Positions 1 through 6,643 of a stretch of DNA of 21,352 nt are shown in pieces (position 1 is the stretch's first letter; the number at the start of each line of letters is the position of its first letter). Position numbers and translations under genes: made by a program. The stretch lies in IMG/VR virus record IMGVR_UViG_3300031918_000166, positions 1-21,352 of that record, one strand, 5' to 3'. The stretch comes from a virus. The notes beneath the pieces were generated by a model. That model worked only from the letters and a program-made list of their open reading frames with translations, did not search any database and was not told the DNA's origin.

Positions 1-1172
1 TTGAAAGTGCTACCGCTAAACTGATAGCATCATGGTGTAGTGATTACTTCCAAAAATATGGAAAAGCTCCTGGAAAAGCAATGGAAGCTCTTTTCTACCA
101 AAAAGTAAAAAAAGGGTTACTTGCTAAAGATTTAGCAGAGGAAATTGAAACAGAAATCTTACCAAGTTTATCCCAAGAGTATGAGGTAGAAGAAGAATCG
201 GAAACGATTGATTTCATTGTAGATGAAGCAATGAGCTATTTTAATGAGCGCCGGTTATTACAACATTCTGATCAAATAAAAAATCTTGTTTCCAAAAATA
301 AGATAAAAGAAGCGGAAAAGAAAATAATTGATTACATCCCTTTAGAGAATATTAACAATTCTCTGAATGCCCATATTAAAACCATTAAGCAAATTCGTCA
401 AGAGGATAAGCCAAAACCAATAGTAATTATGTCTTCGTGGTTAAAGCAAGGACAAACGACTATTATTTATGCCGGTCCGGGTGTTGGGAAATCATTATTA
501 GCTATTTTAGTTTCTTACTTAGTTGGGCTTCATGAATATGACGATAAAGAACAAGAAATTGGAAAATGGCAGGTTAAACATCCTACGGGGTGTTTATATA
601 TCGACGGAGAGATTGGTGAGATTGAAATGGAAGAGCGTATTGCCCAATTTGAATGGTTGGGCAAGCAGAGCAATCGACATCGAATCAAAGTCTTATCAAT
701 CCCTGAATACCAGTTTGCAACGGAAGACTCTTTTACTTTAGCTACAAGAGAGAACCAATTAAAGATAATTCAATGGCTTAAAGAAAATAATGATTATAAG
801 CTAATTGTTTTAGATAGCGTGAGTACCTTATTTGGTTTAGTGGAAGAGAATGATAACTCGGAATGGAGTAATAAAGTCAACCCATTTTTACGCGATTTAA
901 GAGCTTTAAAAGTGGCCTGCATCTTATTACATCACTCAGGGAAAGAAGGCAAAAGGGGGCTTCGTGGGGCATCAGCAATGGGGGCAATGGCTCATAATAT
1001 CTTCAAATTATCGGATCATCCTGACAAAGATAGGGATCTTGGAGAAGCTTGGTTTATTATCACCAAAGATAAACAACGTGGGGCAGGATTTGGTTTTAAA
1101 TCGTTTGCTCTTCATTTTAGTCAAAATAGTAGTAAAACGGAAACCCATTGGGAAATAACTAAATTTCAATAA
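1..1172 (+). CDS. RepA-like replicative helicase (RecA-fold ATPase), 5' partial
   Basis: The frame is open from nucleotide 3 without a stop, so the ATG at 81 is probably internal and the gene starts before the window. The residues before that ATG (ending QKYGKAPGKA) read as ordinary coding sequence. A Walker A motif GPGVGKS lies at 474-494 and a Walker B-like LIVLDS at 801-818. These are followed by LLHHSGKEGKRGLRGAS, the H-motif and basic patch typical of hexameric RepA/AAA_25-type ATPases. The family unwinds DNA at replication forks or loads as a hexameric helicase. The polymerase, clamp and SSB genes in the same window support a replicative role. The N-terminal part resembles the helical domain of DnaB-like phage helicases, but I cannot tell whether a primase domain precedes it. 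The ATPase assignment is firm; the exact helicase class is inferred. Confidence 0.82.
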   Translation, partial: ESATAKLIASWCSDYFQKYGKAPGKAMEALFYQKVKKGLLAKDLAEEIETEILPSLSQEYEVEEESETIDFIVDEAMSYFNERRLLQHSDQIKNLVSKNKIKEAEKKIIDYIPLENINNSLNAHIKTIKQIRQEDKPKPIVIMSSWLKQGQTTIIYAGPGVGKSLLAILVSYLVGLHEYDDKEQEIGKWQVKHPTGCLYIDGEIGEIEMEERIAQFEWLGKQSNRHRIKVLSIPEYQFATEDSFTLATRENQLKIIQWLKENNDYKLIVLDSVSTLFGLVEENDNSEWSNKVNPFLRDLRALKVACILLHHSGKEGKRGLRGASAMGAMAHNIFKLSDHPDKDRDLGEAWFIITKDKQRGAGFGFKSFALHFSQNSSKTETHWEITKFQ

Positions 1173-1173
1173 T

Positions 1174-1398
1174 ATGAATAAACTATTTAATGTTGGGGAT
1201 ACTATTTATGGATTTTGTAATGGTTATTTTGGAAGAGATGATTATTATACAAAAATATGTGTGATGGTTACTGAAAAGTATGCTATATTCCAATACACGG
1301 AAGGCTTTTTTTCTCAAGGCTATGCAACAGTCTTAAATTATAGAGAAGGTTTAAACCTTGATACTGTAAATACATGGAAAGTAAATCCTTATGAATAA
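1174..1398 (+). CDS. Small hypothetical protein
   Basis: A 74-residue ORF starting one base after the helicase stop, with the next gene overlapping its end. It is rich in aromatic residues (Tyr, Phe) and contains VGDTIYGF near the start, which suggests a small beta-strand-rich fold. No catalytic motif, signal peptide or membrane segment is visible. I do not recognise the family. Its tight packing on the coding strand argues that it is a real gene cotranscribed with the helicase. Confidence 0.6.
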   Translation: MNKLFNVGDTIYGFCNGYFGRDDYYTKICVMVTEKYAIFQYTEGFFSQGYATVLNYREGLNLDTVNTWKVNPYE

Positions 1399-1630
1399 TA
1401 TGAATTCAAATTTATCTAATAAATGGAATGATAAAAGTTATTATTCCATGTTTATTCTTTATAAAAAACTTATTGAAGGGAAAAAATGTATAGTAGCTAC
1501 AAAAGAACCAAAACGTAAAGTACAAATATTTAAACTGGTAAATAATTGTGATCTTATTTTGACACGAATAGAAAATTCCGTTTTGTCATTATATAAAGCT
1601 ACATTAAAAGATCCTATATGTAAAACATGA
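1391..1630 (+). CDS. Small hypothetical protein
   Basis: A 79-residue ORF that overlaps the previous gene by 8 nt. The sequence is basic and Lys/Asn-rich (for example KEPKRKVQIFKLV), compatible with a small nucleic-acid-associated protein, but there is no recognisable motif. A second in-frame ATG six nucleotides downstream (MNNMNS) is an alternative start. Function unknown. Confidence 0.5.
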   Translation: MNNMNSNLSNKWNDKSYYSMFILYKKLIEGKKCIVATKEPKRKVQIFKLVNNCDLILTRIENSVLSLYKATLKDPICKT

Positions 1631-1633
1631 GGT

Positions 1634-1717
1634 ATGCCATATAAGGCAGATACTCATTATTGCTATTGTTGTGGGACTAATCAAATTATTGGAAGAAAAG
1701 TTGATAATGATGAATAA
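1634..1717 (+). CDS. Possible 27-residue Cys-rich miniprotein
   Basis: A very short ORF beginning MPYKADTHYCYCCGTNQ fills the only gap between two genes and overlaps the start of the HNH gene (ATGATGAATAA). The HYCYCCG cluster could be half of a zinc-binding knuckle. It may equally be a remnant or a translational leader for the endonuclease. Its length makes chance occurrence likely, so confidence is low. Confidence 0.25.
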   Translation: MPYKADTHYCYCCGTNQIIGRKVDNDE

Positions 1718-2111
1718 ACTACAAAGAATGCTGGTTTGGCATAAGTATCATGAACATTGTGCTTATTGTGGTAAGACTATTGAATATAAGGAAATGGAAG
1801 TGGATCATAAATTTCCACGTAGATTGGCTTGGATGTTTAAAAATCCGGCTAAGGTAGCTCAATACCATTTATCAGGTACAGTAGATGATTTTGAAAACTT
1901 AATGCCATCATGTAGAAGGTGTAATCATTATAAACGTAGTTATTTATTAGAAGGGTTCCGAAAACTTATGAAAACTTTGCATAAAAGGATTATGCAAAAT
2001 TATATTTGTAAGGTTGCCCACGATTACGGTATAATAAAGATTGAACCTTGGGATGGTATATTTTATTTTGAACGACAAATGAAAAGAACCAAAAATAAAC
2101 ATCATGAGTAA
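1707..2111 (+). CDS. HNH endonuclease
   Basis: A 134-residue protein from the paired ATGs at 1707/1710. A GTG at 1671 would add 12 residues but lies inside a possible upstream mini-ORF. The motifs are classic HNH: a zinc-binding CAYC (C18, C21), the catalytic EVDHKFP (D33, H34), ENLMPSC (N64) and CRRCNHYK (C69, C72, N73, H74). Such proteins cut double-stranded DNA with a metal ion in a beta-beta-alpha-metal fold, and are often free-standing homing endonucleases or packaging nucleases in phages. It lies upstream of the queD-queE genes, between small unknown ORFs. That placement suggests a homing endonuclease rather than a terminase partner, but its target cannot be read from sequence. Confidence 0.88.
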   Translation: MMNKLQRMLVWHKYHEHCAYCGKTIEYKEMEVDHKFPRRLAWMFKNPAKVAQYHLSGTVDDFENLMPSCRRCNHYKRSYLLEGFRKLMKTLHKRIMQNYICKVAHDYGIIKIEPWDGIFYFERQMKRTKNKHHE

Positions 2112-2307
2112 AAAAACAAAGTATGTAGCAAGTTTAGATATTGATTATCAAATGCTTGACAGAAAAGAAATAATTGATAAGCGGATAATAGATTTTGATT
2201 TACTACAAGAAAAGGAAGGGGACACCCTTGTAATTATGCTTGAGGATGGTAAGCAAATTGAGATTAGTTTACTTTTAAGTGGTCAAATATTTATACAAAG
2301 TGATTAA
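2104..2307 (+). CDS. Small hypothetical protein
   Basis: A 67-residue ORF overlapping the HNH gene by 8 nt. It is strongly mixed-charge and predicted beta-rich (GDTLVIMLEDGKQIEISLL), with alternating hydrophobic residues. No known motif, membrane segment or signal peptide. The family is not recognised. Confidence 0.55.
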   Translation: MSKKTKYVASLDIDYQMLDRKEIIDKRIIDFDLLQEKEGDTLVIMLEDGKQIEISLLLSGQIFIQSD

Positions 2308-2309
2308 CT

Positions 2310-2513
2310 ATGGAACTAATAGATTTAGAACAAAAGATTATAAAGGATATAGCCGATGCATTCCCATTTTCATATACGGAATGTTATAAGGTCTACCAAA
2401 AATGTTGTTCCTTTGATAAAACCATACAAATTTTAGACCTTTGCCGGTCTCATTGTATAGATACAGAATTAGCAATTGCTTTATTAGAAATAAAAAATAA
2501 CAATCACTTTTAA
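2310..2513 (+). CDS. Small hypothetical helical protein
   Basis: A 67-residue ORF two bases after the previous stop, predicted mostly helical. It contains four Cys (two adjacent, then single ones in LCRSHCID) without the regular spacing of a zinc finger. Its organisation of three short helices resembles UBA-like bundles, but this is only an impression. It is the last gene before the 7-deazaguanine genes. Confidence 0.55.
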   Translation: MELIDLEQKIIKDIADAFPFSYTECYKVYQKCCSFDKTIQILDLCRSHCIDTELAIALLEIKNNNHF

Positions 2514-2525
2514 ATTTTAATTATT

Positions 2526-2894
2526 ATGTACATAATCAGAAAAAGTTTTGAATTTAGTGCCAAGCACGCTTTATCAGGATTGCCAGAAGGTCATCAATGT
2601 GCCCGTGATCATGGTCATAATTATGTAGTGACCGTGGAGTTATCTTCCACTTCTTTAAATGAAGTGGGTTTTGTGAAGGACTACGGTGAACTAAAACCAA
2701 TAAAGGAATACATTGATTCCACATTCGATCATCGCGATTTGAATGCCATTTTTACTTTTAATCCTACTGCCGAAAATATGGCAAAATTCTTTTTTGAATA
2801 TTTTCGATCGGTCTTAGGATTTAAACAACTAAGAGCGGTAGATGTATCGGAAACTCCAAAAACAGTATCTCGTTATACTCCTGATTATGATTAA
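2526..2894 (+). CDS. queD: QueD, 6-carboxy-5,6,7,8-tetrahydropterin synthase
   Basis: This 122-residue protein has the full signature of the 6-pyruvoyl-tetrahydropterin synthase fold. The zinc ligands are H14 (AKHAL) and H29/H31 (HGHNY), the catalytic Cys is C25, FDHRDLN supplies D68/H69, and the C-terminal E109 lies in SETP, where the pterin is bound. QueD converts 7,8-dihydroneopterin triphosphate from FolE to 6-carboxytetrahydropterin. The length is normal for bacterial QueD. It overlaps queE by 8 nt, and queC and folE follow, so it acts in the preQ0 pathway rather than in biopterin synthesis. There is no Shine-Dalgarno; the start is preceded by an AT-rich stretch. Confidence 0.93.
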   Translation: MYIIRKSFEFSAKHALSGLPEGHQCARDHGHNYVVTVELSSTSLNEVGFVKDYGELKPIKEYIDSTFDHRDLNAIFTFNPTAENMAKFFFEYFRSVLGFKQLRAVDVSETPKTVSRYTPDYD

Positions 2895-3663
2895 GCAAAT
2901 CATCACCGCATTCCCGGATTTTAGAAAAACGGTGCCTGTTGATGAACCATTCCTTAATATCTCAGAATTTTTCTGTGATACTATACAAGGGGAAGGAATC
3001 AATATAGGTCACCCAGCAGCATTTTTGCGGCTTCAAAATTGCAGTCTTAATTGCTGGTATTGTGATACGGAAGAAGTCTGGAGAAAAGGCAATCCCTATA
3101 CCTTTACTGAATTATTTGATTTAATGGATCAAGCGGATTTGCCTCGTAAATTACAAGAAGGCCAGCATTTGGTATTAACCGGTGGAAGTCCATTACTGCA
3201 ACAAGAGGGGCTTTGTAATTTTATTAATACATTTCTCACTTTGTATGATTTTAAACCTTATATTGAAATTGAGAATGAATGTGCAGTTTTTCCTAAACGG
3301 GATCCAATGGAATCTGATATTATTGATTTGGTTGATTGTTGGAATAATTCACCAAAATTATCAGGTAGTGGTAATCCCACCTCTCTTCGATATCAACCGA
3401 AAATATTAAAGCAAATGTCTTCTCTTTGTAACAGTTGGTTTAAAATTGTAGTCGGACCGGAAACAAGATGGCAGGAAATTGAAGAGAAGTATCTTACTCC
3501 AAAATTGATTGAACGTAGTCAAATTATTCTTATGCCTCAAGGAGCGACAAGAGCAGAACTGGAAGACAATAGGGAAATGGTTCTTGTTATGGCAATTGAG
3601 CATGGGGTGAGGTATTGTACCAGAGAGCATATTGTCCTTTGGGATAAGAAGACAGGGGTTTAA
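2887..3663 (+). CDS. queE: QueE, 7-carboxy-7-deazaguanine synthase (radical SAM)
   Basis: A 258-residue protein. I chose the ATG at 2887 because the N-terminus then runs into the conserved FFCDTIQGEG (residues 28-37). An ATG at 2842 exists but lies deep inside queD. The radical SAM cluster motif is CSLNCWYC (C52, C56, C59), the CX3CX2C form of QueE, followed by DT. The SAM-binding motif usually written GGEP reads TGGSPLL here, with Ser101 in place of Glu. QueE rearranges 6-carboxytetrahydropterin into 7-carboxy-7-deazaguanine. It is overlapped with queD and so probably translationally coupled. The rest of the protein, including the C-terminal region, is complete. Confidence 0.92.
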   Translation: MIKQIITAFPDFRKTVPVDEPFLNISEFFCDTIQGEGINIGHPAAFLRLQNCSLNCWYCDTEEVWRKGNPYTFTELFDLMDQADLPRKLQEGQHLVLTGGSPLLQQEGLCNFINTFLTLYDFKPYIEIENECAVFPKRDPMESDIIDLVDCWNNSPKLSGSGNPTSLRYQPKILKQMSSLCNSWFKIVVGPETRWQEIEEKYLTPKLIERSQIILMPQGATRAELEDNREMVLVMAIEHGVRYCTREHIVLWDKKTGV

Positions 3664-3839
3664 TTATACCTGTCTGGGTATTATGATAATAAGGGGTAAA
3701 TTTATTGATTTATTTGATGTAATAATGATGTAAAAGCCCTTTATTAAAAAAATTAATCGTATAATAGATTGTTAGAAAATTAATCATTATTTTTATAGTT
3801 TATTTTTAGTTATTTACAAATTTTTAATTTTATTAAGTT
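3664..3839 (+). promoter_or_regulatory. Intergenic regulatory region upstream of the acidic winged-helix gene
   Basis: A 176-nt non-coding, very AT-rich stretch, the longest gap in the window. It contains a TATAAT hexamer (3760-3765) inside a 23-bp segment (3748-3770) that recurs exactly at 16042-16064. It also holds an imperfect inverted repeat, AATAAGGG (near 3690) with CCCTTTATT (3737-3745). A short hairpin ACAGG/CCTGT at the queE end has no T-run. It is probably the promoter and 5' leader of the next gene, which also has its own terminator. Confidence 0.5.
3748..3770 (+). repeat. 23-bp direct repeat with TATAAT, copy 1
   Basis: This 23-bp segment, core ATTAATCGTATAATAGATT, is identical to 16042-16064. 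Both copies lie in non-coding gaps. The TATAAT and conserved flanks suggest a phage promoter or regulator site. A short dyad (AATC...GATT) frames the hexamer. No clear -35 box is seen. Confidence 0.6.
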
Positions 3840-4670
3840 ATGTCCACTCAAAAAGAATTGAAGAAAGCAATTGTTGAATTGAATGATCTACTTGGTTTGG
3901 ATCCACAGGTTGATCCAAAGGGTTCTGAAAAGGAATTGATGAAAGGTATTAAAGCGGCATTAAAATTGATCACTCCAGCCGATACATTTTCTGCCGGCAC
4001 GCAAGCGGTTCTTGATGAAATAAAACCTCCAGTTGTAAAAGCAGCGGCTCCTGCAAAAGGTAAAAAAGCTCCGGTGGTTGTTGAGGACGACGAGGATGAA
4101 GATGAAGACGACGACGAAGACGCCGATGAAGACGACGACGACGAAGAGGAAGAAGAGGAGGAAGAAATTCCTGCTCCTAAAGCAAAAGGCAAAAAGCCTG
4201 TAGCTCCTGCTCCTGCCCCTAAAGCAAAAGGCAAAAAGGCACCTGTCGTTGTTGAAGACGATGACGATGATGAAGAGGAGGAGGAGGAGGAAATTCCTGC
4301 ACCGAAAGCCAAAAAAGGTAAAAAAGCCCCTATCGTTGTTGAAGAGGACGATGAAGAGGAGGAAGAAAAACCTAAAGCCAAAAAAAGCAAAAAGGAAGAA
4401 GCTGCCCCCAAAACCAAAAAGACAAAAGAAGAAATCTTCAAAGGTCCCGGCATCATTAAAACCATTGTTGACCTACTGGAAAAATCCGGAAAAAAGGGAT
4501 TATCCATTGAAGAAATTCACGCCCATTTGGTTGCCAACTTTCCTGACCGCGATTCGAAAAGCATGCTGAATACGGTTCGCGTACAAGTACCTGGTCGAAT
4601 TTCAAAAGAAAAATTTGAACTCGAAAAGTTATCCACCGGAAATTTCCGCAAAAAGGTAGCGAAAGCGTAA
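3840..4670 (+). CDS. Acidic/basic low-complexity protein with C-terminal winged-helix (HARE-like) domain
   Basis: A 276-residue protein in three parts. Residues 1-65 are a helical N-terminal domain. Residues ~72-190 are alternating Lys/Ala/Pro-rich and Asp/Glu-rich blocks built on a repeated GKKAPVVVEDD unit (about residues 74, 131 and 160). Residues ~197-274 are a compact domain (FKGPGIIKTIVDLLEKSGKK then LSIEEIHAHL) resembling HARE-HTH or RNA polymerase delta-type winged helices. The layout suggests a DNA- or RNA-polymerase-associated chromatin-like protein, but no function is proven. It is a separate transcription unit: a leader with a promoter-like repeat upstream and a strong terminator downstream, set between queE and queC. 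Its base composition is GC-richer than its neighbours because of GAC/GAG/GAA repeats. The long complementary-strand open frame is an artefact of these repeats. Confidence 0.8.
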   Translation: MSTQKELKKAIVELNDLLGLDPQVDPKGSEKELMKGIKAALKLITPADTFSAGTQAVLDEIKPPVVKAAAPAKGKKAPVVVEDDEDEDEDDDEDADEDDDDEEEEEEEEIPAPKAKGKKPVAPAPAPKAKGKKAPVVVEDDDDDEEEEEEEIPAPKAKKGKKAPIVVEEDDEEEEEKPKAKKSKKEEAAPKTKKTKEEIFKGPGIIKTIVDLLEKSGKKGLSIEEIHAHLVANFPDRDSKSMLNTVRVQVPGRISKEKFELEKLSTGNFRKKVAKA

Positions 4671-4698
4671 TTTTATCTTTTATCTTTTTTACTGATTC

Positions 4699-4739
4699 AA
4701 AAAGCATTTCTGATATATCCTTATTAGAAATGCTTTTTT
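4699..4739 (+). terminator. Rho-independent terminator after the winged-helix gene
   Basis: The arms AAAAGCATTTCT (4700-4711) and AGAAATGCTTTT (4726-4737) are perfectly complementary over at least 12 bp. They enclose a 14-nt AT-rich loop and end in a run of six T. The hairpin lies 29 nt after the stop codon and before queC, so it should stop transcription of the acidic protein gene. Confidence 0.88.
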
Positions 4740-4753
4740 AAAATTATATCAAT

Positions 4754-5491
4754 ATGAAAAAAGTAGTTATGGGATTAAGTGGGGGTATGGATTCTACCAC
4801 CTTACTTGCAATCCTTTTGGATGACGGTTATGACGTCCATTGTTGCTCCTTTACATATGGTTCCAAACATAATGCCTATGAAGGAAAAGCAGCAGAAAAT
4901 ATTATAAAATATTACAAAGAACAAGGGTTACCTGTTACCCATTATCAAATTGATTTAACAGGAGCGTTTACTCACTTTCAATCAGACCTACTCAAAACTG
5001 GAGGAGCTATTCCGGAAGGACATTATGATGGGGAAAACATGAGATCAACCGTCGTACCGGGACGCAATATGATAATGGCGTCAATTATGGCAGGGCTTGC
5101 AGAATCTATTGGTGCAGAATCTATTGCATTAGGAGTGCACGCAGGTGATCACCATATCTACCCAGATTGTCGAAAAGAATTTATTAAAGCATTTGACTCG
5201 GCTGTCTATTTATCGTCTGATCGTAAAGTTTCTGTACTCACTCCTTTAATTGATGATGACAAAGCAAGTATTTTAATTAAAGGATTTAATATAGAAACCG
5301 AGGATACATTGGTTCCTTATGATCTTACGCGAACTTGTTATGCCGATCAGGAATTGTCATGTGGAAAATGTGGTAGCTGTATTGAGCGGATACTTGCTTT
5401 TAATGCAGTTGGTTGGTGTGATCCTATTGATTATGAACTTTGCTGGGGAGACGTATTAGAAAATGCACTAAAATTAAACTCAGAAAAATAA
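4754..5491 (+). CDS. queC: QueC, 7-cyano-7-deazaguanine (preQ0) synthase
   Basis: A 245-residue protein with the PP-loop SGGMDST (residues 9-15), the QueC signature VPGRNMI (101-107), HAGDHHIYPDCR (129-140), and a C-terminal zinc site made by C195 and SCGKCGSC (C203, C206, C209). QueC uses ATP and ammonia to convert 7-carboxy-7-deazaguanine to preQ0. The length is close to bacterial QueC and there is no fused amidotransferase domain, unlike the GAT-QueC proteins that make formamidine derivatives. The gene follows a terminator, so it may have its own promoter in the 82-nt gap, although no clear one is seen. folE starts one base after its stop. Confidence 0.94.
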   Translation: MKKVVMGLSGGMDSTTLLAILLDDGYDVHCCSFTYGSKHNAYEGKAAENIIKYYKEQGLPVTHYQIDLTGAFTHFQSDLLKTGGAIPEGHYDGENMRSTVVPGRNMIMASIMAGLAESIGAESIALGVHAGDHHIYPDCRKEFIKAFDSAVYLSSDRKVSVLTPLIDDDKASILIKGFNIETEDTLVPYDLTRTCYADQELSCGKCGSCIERILAFNAVGWCDPIDYELCWGDVLENALKLNSEK

Positions 5492-5492
5492 A

Positions 5493-6377
5493 ATGCAAAA
5501 AAAGTATGTTACTTGGACGGAAATATTCCGTCGATTAAAGTGTATTGATAAACCTGGAAATATTGTATACGGTATTCCTAAAGGGGGAATGATTGCCGCT
5601 GGGTTTCTACAAAACGCAGAAGTAACCCATGAGCCAGCGATTGCCACTGTCATATTGGATGATATTTGTGATTCAGGTAAGACCATGCTGCATTACATGA
5701 ACAATCTTCCATACATTAAAGAGCGTCAATTTTATGCTTTATTTGATAAAAACTCAAGTAAGGATGATCAGCAATTTTGTGAAGGGGCTTGGCTTGTATT
5801 TCCTTGGGAAAAAGATCATCCTGCAGGAGAAGATACCATCCAACAAAACATTATTCGGCAATTGCAATATATTGGGGAAGACGTTACCAGAGAAGGTCTT
5901 TTAGATACTCCTAATAGAGTAGTTAAAAGTTGGGGTAAGATATTTGAGGGGTACACCAAAAAACCTGAGGATATTCTTACTACTTTTGAGGTAGGTGATT
6001 ATGATCAAATTGTTCTTTTAAAGAATATTGAATTTTCTTCGATGTGTGAGCATCATATGTTGCCATTCTTTGGCAAAGCACACGTTGCATATCTTCCATC
6101 AACCAAAATCATTGGTATTTCAAAACTTGCCCGTCTTATTGACATTTATTCTCGGAGATTACAAATCCAAGAGCGTATTGGTGAGCAAGTGACCAAAGAT
6201 TTAATGGATTTACTTAATGCTCGGGGAGCGGCTTGTATTATAGAAGCTCAGCATTTATGTATGAAAGCAAGAGGAGTGGAAAAACAAAGCTCAGTAATGG
6301 TTACCTCAAGTATGAAAGGTGTTTTTCTTGATAATCCTATTGCCCGTCAGGAACTTTTAGCATTAATCGGAAAATAA
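5493..6377 (+). CDS. folE: Phosphoribosyltransferase-like / GTP cyclohydrolase I fusion (FolE)
   Basis: A 294-residue protein with two domains. Residues ~112-294 are a GTP cyclohydrolase I: zinc ligands in CEHHMLPFFGKAHVAYLP (C185, H188) and C256 in QHLCMKARGVE, plus GISKLARLI and the QERIG segment. It makes dihydroneopterin triphosphate from GTP, the first step to preQ0. Residues 1-~108 resemble xanthine-guanine phosphoribosyltransferase: YVTW near the start, YGIPKGGMIAAG, the PRPP loop ILDDICDSGKT (54-64) and WLVFPWE (100-106). This domain is shorter than a free XGPRT (about 150 residues), mainly between the PKGG loop and the PRPP loop. The fusion is continuous, with no frameshift. It may supply or salvage a purine for the pathway; that role is inference. 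The FolE assignment is firm. Confidence 0.93.
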   Translation: MQKKYVTWTEIFRRLKCIDKPGNIVYGIPKGGMIAAGFLQNAEVTHEPAIATVILDDICDSGKTMLHYMNNLPYIKERQFYALFDKNSSKDDQQFCEGAWLVFPWEKDHPAGEDTIQQNIIRQLQYIGEDVTREGLLDTPNRVVKSWGKIFEGYTKKPEDILTTFEVGDYDQIVLLKNIEFSSMCEHHMLPFFGKAHVAYLPSTKIIGISKLARLIDIYSRRLQIQERIGEQVTKDLMDLLNARGAACIIEAQHLCMKARGVEKQSSVMVTSSMKGVFLDNPIARQELLALIGK

Positions 6378-6378
6378 A

Positions 6379-6642
6379 ATGAAAACAATTTACAAATACC
6401 CTCTTCTTATTGAGGGTAAGCAGGATGTTGAAATGCCAATGGGGGCTACTATACTATCACTCCAAATGCAAAGTGGTATTCCATGTGTATGGGCTTTGGT
6501 TGATACTGATAATAATGGTATTCATAATAGACGTTTTCGTACATTCGGTACGGGGCACCCTATTCCAGAGGAATTAAAATTAGTGTATATTGACACTTAT
6601 CAAAAAGGGGGCTGTGTTTTCCATTTATTTGAAGAAATATAA
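6379..6642 (+). CDS. Small conserved phage protein (DUF7352-like)
   Basis: An 87-residue protein starting one base after folE. It has features of a small family common in phages and bacteria: an N-terminal KYPLLIEGKQDVEMPMGA, then a GIPCVWALVD segment, and RRFRTFGTGHPI near the end. I associate this with a domain of unknown function, probably DUF7352, but cannot search. It is predicted to be a small beta-rich fold. It is not known to act in base modification; it sits between folE and dpdA and is probably cotranscribed. Confidence 0.7.
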   Translation: MKTIYKYPLLIEGKQDVEMPMGATILSLQMQSGIPCVWALVDTDNNGIHNRRFRTFGTGHPIPEELKLVYIDTYQKGGCVFHLFEEI

Positions 6643-6643
6643 A

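Noticed and set aside
3737-3745. AATAAGGG/CCCTTTATT inverted repeat as a terminator for queE
   Set aside because: The arms are about 45 nt apart with a bulge, and the hairpin is followed by A rather than T residues.
4081-4380. CRISPR-like or satellite array
   Set aside because: The repeats are irregular codon-level Asp/Glu triplets within a reading frame, without spacers.
3848-4507. Long complementary-strand open frame of Ser/Gly/Phe-rich residues
   Set aside because: It is the antisense of the GAA/GAC/GAG repeats in the acidic protein; poly-Ser runs mirror poly-Asp/Glu, and no other gene is on that strand.
4249-4569. Overlapping + frame with Lys/Arg-rich protein
   Set aside because: Frame-shifted reading of the same acidic repeats, with no independent start context.
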